From JBBROS01 sp043748985 (GTDB taxonomy: Bacteria > Pseudomonadota > Alphaproteobacteria > Acetobacterales > Acetobacteraceae): 9,739 nucleotides of DNA. The position numbers and the translations under genes were made by a program. Below, in pieces: positions 5,377 through 9,739 of the stretch. The notes below the pieces were generated by a model. That model was not told the DNA's origin and did not search any database. It saw only the letters and a list, made by a program, of their open reading frames with translations. Position 1 is the stretch's first letter, and every line of letters begins with the position of its first letter. The stretch spans positions 1 through 9,739 of the forward strand of contig JAYVEG010000260.1 of the NCBI GenBank assembly GCA_043748985.1, written 5' to 3'.

Positions 5377-8013
5377 ATGGCTTCCAGCAACGATATCCGC
5401 GCGACCTTCCTCGACTACTTCGCCCGAAACGGCCACCAGGTCGTGGCAAGCAGCCCCCTGGTGCCGCGCAACGACCCGACATTGTTGTTCACCAACAGCG
5501 GCATGGTGCAGTTCAAGAACGTGTTCACAGGGCAGGAGCGCCGCGCCTACGATCGGGCGACGACATCGCAGAAATGCGTGCGGGCCGGCGGCAAGCACAA
5601 TGATCTCGACAATGTCGGCTATACCGCGCGGCACCATACCTTCTTCGAGATGTTGGGGAACTTCAGTTTCGGAGACTATTTCAAGCCGGTCGCGATCGAG
5701 CACGCCTGGACCCTCCTGACCCGGGATTTCGGCCTGCAGAAGGACAAGCTCCTGGTCACGGTATACGCCGACGATGAGGACGCGGCAGCGCTGTGGCGCA
5801 AGATCGCTGGCCTGAGCGACGAGCGGATCATCCGCATCGGCACGTCGGACAATTTCTGGCGTATGGGCGATACCGGGCCGTGCGGGCCCTGTTCGGAGAT
5901 CTTCTACGATCATGGGCCAGGCATCCCCGGGGGACCGCCAGGCAGCCCCGACGAGGACGGTGACCGGTTCATCGAGATCTGGAACCTGGTCTTCATGCAG
6001 TTCGAGGAGGGGCCGCCCGGCACACGCCTGCCCTTGCCTCGGCCCTCGATCGACACCGGCATGGGCCTCGAGCGATTTGCGGCGATCCTGCAGGGCAAGC
6101 ACGACAACTACGACACGGACACGTTCCGGGCTTTGATCCTCGCAAGTGCGGAAGCGACGCACCAGGACGCAGATGGCCCGTTCAAGACGAGCCATCGGGT
6201 GGTGGCGGACCACCTGCGCAGCACCGCGTTCCTCATCGCCGATGGGGTGCTCCCATCGAAGGACGGCCGCGGCTACGTGCTGCGACGCATCATGCGTCGT
6301 GCCATGCGGCATCTCCACATGATGGGCACCAAGGACGCGCTGTTCCACACGCTGCTGCCGACGTTGGTGCGTCAGATGGGAAGCGCCTACCCGGAGCTGG
6401 GGCGGGCGGAGGCATTGATCCGTGAGACGATGCGGCTGGAAGAGGACCGGTTCAAGGCGATGCTGGACCGCGGTCTGGGCCTGCTGTCCGAGGAGACCGC
6501 CCGCCTGGCCACCGACCAGGCGCTGCCCGGCGCCGTCGCGTTCAAGCTCTATGACACCTTCGGCTTTCCGCTGGACCTTACGCAGGATGCGCTGCGGGAG
6601 CAGGGTCGGGCGGTGGATGTCGCCGGGTTCGATGCCGCCATGGGCGAGCAGCAGACGCGGGCGCGGGCCGCCTGGGCCGGAACCGGCGATGCGGCGACGG
6701 AGCGGGTGTGGTTCGACCTGCACGAGCGGCTCGGGGCGACGGAGTTCCTCGGCTACGCGACCGAGGCGGCGGAGGGTGAGGTCGCGGCCATCGTCGTGGA
6801 TGGCATGGAGGCGACCTCGGCCGAAACCGGCACGCGGGTCGGCGTCGTGCTGAACCAGACGCCGTTCTATGCGGAGAGCGGCGGCCAGGTGGGCGATGCC
6901 GGGCGGATCATCGGGCCGGATGGCCTGGTGATCGTGGTGGAGGATACGCAGAAAAAGCTGGGCGACCTGTTCGTCCATATGGGGCTGGTGGCGGCGGGAG
7001 CGCTCCGGGTGGGCCACGCGGTGCAGGCTGTGGTCGACCATGCCCGGCGTGGCTCGATCCGCGGACATCACAGCGCGACGCATCTGCTGCATGCCGCGCT
7101 GCGGCGCCGTCTGGGGGCCCATGTCACGCAGAAGGGCAGTCTGAATGCCCCGGACCGGCTGCGGTTCGACGTCAGCCAACCAACGCCGATCGGGCGCGAT
7201 GACCTGGCTGTGGTGGAGGCCGAGGTGAACGCGGAAATCCGCGGCAACACCGAGGTGACGACCCGGTTGATGACCCCCGATGCCGCCGTCGCCGAGGGCG
7301 CAATGGCGCTGTTCGGGGAGAAGTACGGCGACGAGGTCCGCGTGGTATCGATGGGGAACCGCGATGGCGCCACGGCCTACTCGGTGGAGCTGTGCGGCGG
7401 CACCCATGTCGCACGCACCGGCGATATCGGCCTCTTCCGTATCGTGAGCGAGGGTGGCGTGAGCGCCGGGGTCCGACGCATCGAGGCCGTGACCGGGCCT
7501 GCCGCCCTCGCGGCGATGACGGAGAACGACCGCCGCCTGGCGGAGGTGGCCGCACTGCTGCGGGCACAGCCAAGCGAGGTGGCGGAGCGTGTCGCCGCAC
7601 TGCAGGAGGACCGGCGGCGGCTGGAGCGACAGGTGACGGAGCTGCAGAAGAAGCTCGCGACCGGTGGCGCCGCAGCGACGGTGGAAACGATCGGGGATGT
7701 GGCCCTGGCAGCGCGCAACCTGGGCGACATCCCGCCGAAGGATCTGAAGGGGGTCGCTGAGGCGATCGGGACCGGTATGGGCAGCGGGGTGGTCGCCGTG
7801 GTGAGCACGGCAGAGGGGAAGGTGAGCGTCGTCGTGCGGGTCAGCGAGGACCTGGTGGCGCGATTCAACGCGGTGGATCTGGTTCGGGCCGCCAGCGCCG
7901 CGATGGGCGGCAAGGGCGGCGGTGGTCGGCCGGACCTGGCGCAGGCGGGCGGCCCGGACGCCGACCAGGCCGATGCGGCGTTGGCCGCGGTGCGTGCGGC
8001 CTTGGCGGCATAA
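5377..8013 (+). CDS. alaS: Alanyl-tRNA synthetase
   Basis: AlaRS charges tRNA-Ala in the cytoplasm and edits mischarged Ser/Gly. The 878-aa product is full length. The start at 5377 gives the standard beginning NDIRATFLDYFARNGHQVVA (5-24); upstream in-frame sequence does not resemble the family. The class II aminoacylation core includes SGMVQFKNVFTG (41-52), the TSQKCVRAGGKHNDL block (63-77), FFEMLGNFSFGDYF (89-102) and DTGMGLERF from 226. The editing domain has H565 and H569 in the HHSATHLLHA motif, plus C673 and H677 in CGGTH, forming the zinc site. The C-terminal domain ends with the glycine-rich GGKGGGGRPDLAQAGG (844 onward). AGGA at 5359-5362 is a somewhat distant Shine-Dalgarno. The gene follows recA at a two-gene distance, consistent with an alphaproteobacterial recA-alaS neighbourhood. 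Confidence 0.98.
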   Translation: MASSNDIRATFLDYFARNGHQVVASSPLVPRNDPTLLFTNSGMVQFKNVFTGQERRAYDRATTSQKCVRAGGKHNDLDNVGYTARHHTFFEMLGNFSFGDYFKPVAIEHAWTLLTRDFGLQKDKLLVTVYADDEDAAALWRKIAGLSDERIIRIGTSDNFWRMGDTGPCGPCSEIFYDHGPGIPGGPPGSPDEDGDRFIEIWNLVFMQFEEGPPGTRLPLPRPSIDTGMGLERFAAILQGKHDNYDTDTFRALILASAEATHQDADGPFKTSHRVVADHLRSTAFLIADGVLPSKDGRGYVLRRIMRRAMRHLHMMGTKDALFHTLLPTLVRQMGSAYPELGRAEALIRETMRLEEDRFKAMLDRGLGLLSEETARLATDQALPGAVAFKLYDTFGFPLDLTQDALREQGRAVDVAGFDAAMGEQQTRARAAWAGTGDAATERVWFDLHERLGATEFLGYATEAAEGEVAAIVVDGMEATSAETGTRVGVVLNQTPFYAESGGQVGDAGRIIGPDGLVIVVEDTQKKLGDLFVHMGLVAAGALRVGHAVQAVVDHARRGSIRGHHSATHLLHAALRRRLGAHVTQKGSLNAPDRLRFDVSQPTPIGRDDLAVVEAEVNAEIRGNTEVTTRLMTPDAAVAEGAMALFGEKYGDEVRVVSMGNRDGATAYSVELCGGTHVARTGDIGLFRIVSEGGVSAGVRRIEAVTGPAALAAMTENDRRLAEVAALLRAQPSEVAERVAALQEDRRRLERQVTELQKKLATGGAAATVETIGDVALAARNLGDIPPKDLKGVAEAIGTGMGSGVVAVVSTAEGKVSVVVRVSEDLVARFNAVDLVRAASAAMGGKGGGGRPDLAQAGGPDADQADAALAAVRAALAA

Positions 8014-8042
8014 GCCCGCGCTGCCCGATCGTACGCAGGTGA

Positions 8043-8279
8043 CAGGGCGCGGCTGATCCGCTAGCCGCGCCGTTTGATCTTGCTCACGCGCCGGCAGCCT
8101 CTGCCACGATCAATGGCCGCCAGTTCAACCCACTACCCACGCCAAAGGCGTTGTCGTATTTCGACGATGATGACCCCGACCCATTGCCCGAGGCAACCCG
8201 GGAGCGGCTTGTCATCGCAGCGCGAGCAGTCGATCCCGAAAATCTACCATCTCTTCGAGATCGAACCGGCCGGCCATGA
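8043..8279 (+). pseudogene. 5'-truncated remnant resembling the C-terminus of an AbiEii-type nucleotidyltransferase toxin
   Basis: This frame is open from a stop at 8040-8042 to TGA at 8277-8279 but has no ATG, GTG or TTG start. From about 8112 it encodes NGRQFNPLPTPKALSYFDDD, then a stretch reading LPEATRERLVIAARAVDPEN. This closely resembles, from memory, the tail of AbiEii/AbiGii-family nucleotidyltransferases (…FNPLLTLKALSYFDDGDL…LP…), the toxin part of type IV-like toxin-antitoxin pairs. The catalytic N-terminal and central parts are absent; upstream is the alaS terminator. About 57% of codons from 8109 onward end in G or C, against about 87% in the first 30 codons of alaS, supporting decay or foreign origin. 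Its TGA overlaps the next ATG by ATGA. Family assignment needs a profile search. Confidence 0.5.
8046..8080 (+). terminator. Probable intrinsic terminator of alaS
   Basis: A perfect nine-base-pair G/C-rich stem (GGCGCGGCT at 8046-8054 with AGCCGCGCC at 8063-8071) encloses an eight-base loop and is followed by GTTTGATCT. The T-run is modest, but the position 32 bp after the alaS stop fits a terminator. Confidence 0.55.
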
Positions 8280-8566
8280 GGGCAATACCGTCGACCGCCA
8301 AGACTGCAGCGCTTGCGCGGCGGAGGGTCCGGTTTGGGCCGCCGGTGCAGGCGATTTCGACCCCGGTCCGGTCCATGGCGTACGTCATGGCGTATGCGAC
8401 GCCAAAAGACCTCGGGATCGTGCGGCGCTACGTGTCCGAGGCGGAGTTTACGGAGGCACTGGATCAGGCGCCCGCAGGCATCATCGATGCGCGGTCGTGG
8501 GCGTATTGGAACTCCCGCGCGGGACGCCATCCGGCGCCTCCGATGCCGCAGCGTGGGTCGGGTTGA
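8276..8566 (+). CDS. Small protein resembling the partner of AbiEii-type nucleotidyltransferases
   Basis: A 96-aa ORF. The C-terminal two thirds carry a recognisable pattern: TPKDLGIVRRYVSEAEFTEA, then a stretch with IDARSWAYWNSRAGRHPAPP and ending MPQRGSG. From memory, small bacterial proteins ending in (D/P)RSWAYW..(R/K)LG..P.PPLP.R are often encoded beside AbiEii-type nucleotidyltransferases, where they may act as antitoxins; that role is inference. The first 33 residues look unlike the family, and an internal ATG at 8375 would give a 64-aa version starting MAYVMAYATPK. The MAYV/MAYA repeat comes from an imperfect 12-bp tandem duplication at 8374-8397. It overlaps the upstream remnant by ATGA. 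Its 3' end overlaps the opposing hydrolase gene by 86 bp. It may be an orphan or a decaying gene. Confidence 0.5.
   Translation: MRAIPSTAKTAALARRRVRFGPPVQAISTPVRSMAYVMAYATPKDLGIVRRYVSEAEFTEALDQAPAGIIDARSWAYWNSRAGRHPAPPMPQRGSG
8374..8397 (+). repeat. Imperfect 12-bp tandem duplication
   Basis: CATGGCGTACGT (8374-8385) is followed directly by CATGGCGTATGC (8386-8397); the first nine bases are identical. In the small ORF it produces MAYV-MAYA. It also duplicates a possible start codon (8375 and 8387). Confidence 0.6.
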
Positions 8567-9536
8567 TGCCCGGCAGAACGGCTCCCACCTGGTCCACGAT
8601 CCGTCCATAGGCCTCTGGACGGCGATGCGCTTCGAAGTTGAAGATGGTAGTGCGGCCGAGTTCACATCTTGAAAAATCGAGGTCGGCGGTGATCAGCTCG
8701 TCGTCCCAGCTGGTGGCCTCGGCCATGATCTCGCCCTGGGGATTGACGATGATGCTGTTGCCGAACAGCTCGCAGCCTTCCTCGGTGCCGGCTTTCGCGG
8801 TGGCAATGGCAAAGGTGCTGTTCTGGTAGGCGCCGGCCTGGATGCTGAGATGGCTGTGGAAGACACGAAGGTGGTGGGCCTCGAAGCCCTTGGCATCCTG
8901 GTTCCGGCTGGGCGTGTTGTAGCCGAGCATCACGAGCTCGACGGATTGCAGGCCCAGCACGCGCCAAGCCTCCGGCCAGCGCCTGTCGTTGCAGATCATA
9001 AGGCCCATGTTGATCTCACCGGCCTGCCCCATGGCCGCGCGGCCGACCGGGAAGCCCAAATTGCCGACCTCGAAGTAGCGCTTCTCCAAGTGTTGCACCG
9101 CCCGGTGGGGGGCGTGCTCGGCGTGCCCGGGCAGATGGATCTTGCGATACTTCAGCAGCACTTCGCCCGATGGCGCAACCAGGATGGCCGTGTTGAAGTG
9201 GCGGCGGCGTAGCGTGCCCGCCTCGTCGGCCTCGTTCGCGATTTCTGCGTACCCGAGGTGAAAGCCGATGCCATAGCGCCGCGCGGCGTCGAACAGCGGC
9301 AGGGTGGCGTCGGACGGCATGGCCTCCTCGAACCACGGGTCCGCCTCGGCCCGGTCTTCGAGGTAGTGGCGTGGGAAGAAGGTGGTCAGCGCGAGTTCGG
9401 GAAAGACAACCAGCTGAACGCCCCGGGCGTGGGCGCGCTCCATCAGGCGCACCATGCGGGCCACGGCGACATCGCGTCCCTCCGCGCGCTGGATCGGGCC
9501 GAGCTGGGCGGCAGCTGCGGTGAGGATGCGGGGCAT
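8481..9536 (-). CDS. N-carbamoyl-D-amino-acid hydrolase (nitrilase superfamily)
   Basis: Cytoplasmic carbon-nitrogen hydrolase predicted to convert N-carbamoyl-D-amino acids to D-amino acids, CO2 and ammonia, the last step of hydantoin degradation. The 351-aa product carries the full Glu-Lys-Cys triad: E47 in VVFPELALTTFFPR, K132 in KYRKIHLPGHAE, and C182 in MICNDRRWPEA. Other family-specific stretches are QHLEKRYFEVGNLGFPV (148-164), LGYNTPSRNQ (204-213) and QAGAYQNSTFAIATAKAG (233-250). Known members end near the GAV(L/P)P stretch, here about 318-322; the remaining 28 or so residues are a nonfamily tail translated from DNA that also encodes the convergent small ORF. The ATG at 9536 has GGAG about ten bases upstream. 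It starts five bases after the stop of another - strand gene, so the two are likely co-transcribed. Exact substrate preference is inferred. Confidence 0.92.
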   Translation of the reverse strand: MPRILTAAAAQLGPIQRAEGRDVAVARMVRLMERAHARGVQLVVFPELALTTFFPRHYLEDRAEADPWFEEAMPSDATLPLFDAARRYGIGFHLGYAEIANEADEAGTLRRRHFNTAILVAPSGEVLLKYRKIHLPGHAEHAPHRAVQHLEKRYFEVGNLGFPVGRAAMGQAGEINMGLMICNDRRWPEAWRVLGLQSVELVMLGYNTPSRNQDAKGFEAHHLRVFHSHLSIQAGAYQNSTFAIATAKAGTEEGCELFGNSIIVNPQGEIMAEATSWDDELITADLDFSRCELGRTTIFNFEAHRRPEAYGRIVDQVGAVLPGINPTHAAASEAPDGVPRGSSNTPTTAHR

Positions 9537-9541
9537 GCGGT

Positions 9542-9739
9542 TCAGGCTCCGGGGGGTTTCTGGCCCCGCATGGGACGGAAGCCCATGAAGGGGATGGCCG
9601 CGCCGGGTTCGGGCGCCGCGGCAGCGGCCGGAGTGACGCCGCCGGTGACGGGGACACGGTCTGCGGAATTGGATACCGCGGCGGCCTCCGCGGCTTTCGC
9701 GGCGGGCGTGCTCCTGGCGGCCGGGTGCGCCGCCGCGCG
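9542..9739 (-). CDS. C-terminal end of an unidentified Ala/Pro-rich protein (partial)
   Basis: An open frame enters from the right edge and ends in TGA at 9542-9544, five bases before the hydrolase start. The visible 65 residues are very rich in Ala and Pro up to about residue 48 (for example TPAAKAAEAAAVSNSADRVP) and end in a distinct tail, AIPFMGFRPMRGQKPPGA. Codons are strongly G/C-ending like the true genes nearby, and the close spacing to the hydrolase suggests one operon. I do not recognise the family. The low-complexity stretch looks like a disordered linker at the end of a larger protein. High GC makes open frames common by chance, so confidence is moderate. Confidence 0.5.
   Translation of the reverse strand, partial: RAAAHPAARSTPAAKAAEAAAVSNSADRVPVTGGVTPAAAAAPEPGAAIPFMGFRPMRGQKPPGA

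Noticed and set aside
4975..7407. 810-codon open frame on the - strand opposite alaS
   Set aside because: It covers most of full-length alaS with no family signature and low-complexity Arg/His/Ala composition; a GC artefact. Its last 27 codons look protein-like (FFPYLGIGV) but overlap the deaminase 3' end and have no further support.
8084..8665. 193-codon - strand frame downstream of alaS
   Set aside because: Arg/Pro-rich antisense of the remnant region, overlapping the real hydrolase in another frame; no family features.

Overview
The window is high-GC DNA with strongly G/C-biased third codon positions. It most likely comes from an alphaproteobacterium, with Rhodospirillales/Acetobacteraceae-like as my best guess. 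The evidence is the recA–alaS neighbourhood, a GTTC-N7-GTTC LexA box of the alphaproteobacterial type in front of recA, and the flgB-flgC-fliE-fliQ-fliR-flhB gene order. The genus assignment is inference.

Left part (18-3293, + strand): a compact flagellar operon. It encodes the proximal rod and its adaptor (FlgB, FlgC, FliE) and three export-gate proteins (FliQ, FliR, FlhB), which physically stack on one another in the basal body. fliE and fliQ overlap by ATGA. The fliQ-fliR junction is unusual: a 14-bp unit is present three times, so three ATGA stop/start overlaps follow one another and form two five-codon mini-ORFs between the genes. FliP, FliO and FlhA are not in the window.

Middle part (3294-8075, + strand): an SOS-type promoter region, then recA, a small zinc-dependent cytidine-deaminase-fold enzyme with a non-canonical substrate loop, a 77-aa DUF3072-type protein, and full-length alaS. 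A 13-bp-stem RNA hairpin sits between recA and the deaminase gene and ends one base before the deaminase start codon. alaS ends with a probable intrinsic terminator.

Right part (8043-9739): a decayed, lower-GC3 segment. It holds a 5'-truncated remnant resembling the C-terminus of AbiEii/AbiGii-type nucleotidyltransferase toxins. This is coupled by ATGA to a small ORF resembling the partner proteins often found beside such genes. Converging on it from the - strand is an N-carbamoyl-D-amino-acid hydrolase of the nitrilase superfamily with an intact Glu-Lys-Cys triad. Its last 28 codons run into the small ORF on the other strand. Five bases upstream of the hydrolase start, an unidentified Ala/Pro-rich gene ends; it continues out of the window.

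I found no tRNA, rRNA, CRISPR array, insertion sequence or prophage gene. The candidates most worth following up are the triplicated start/stop junction, the hairpin-gated atypical deaminase inserted between recA and alaS, and the toxin-antitoxin-like remnant.
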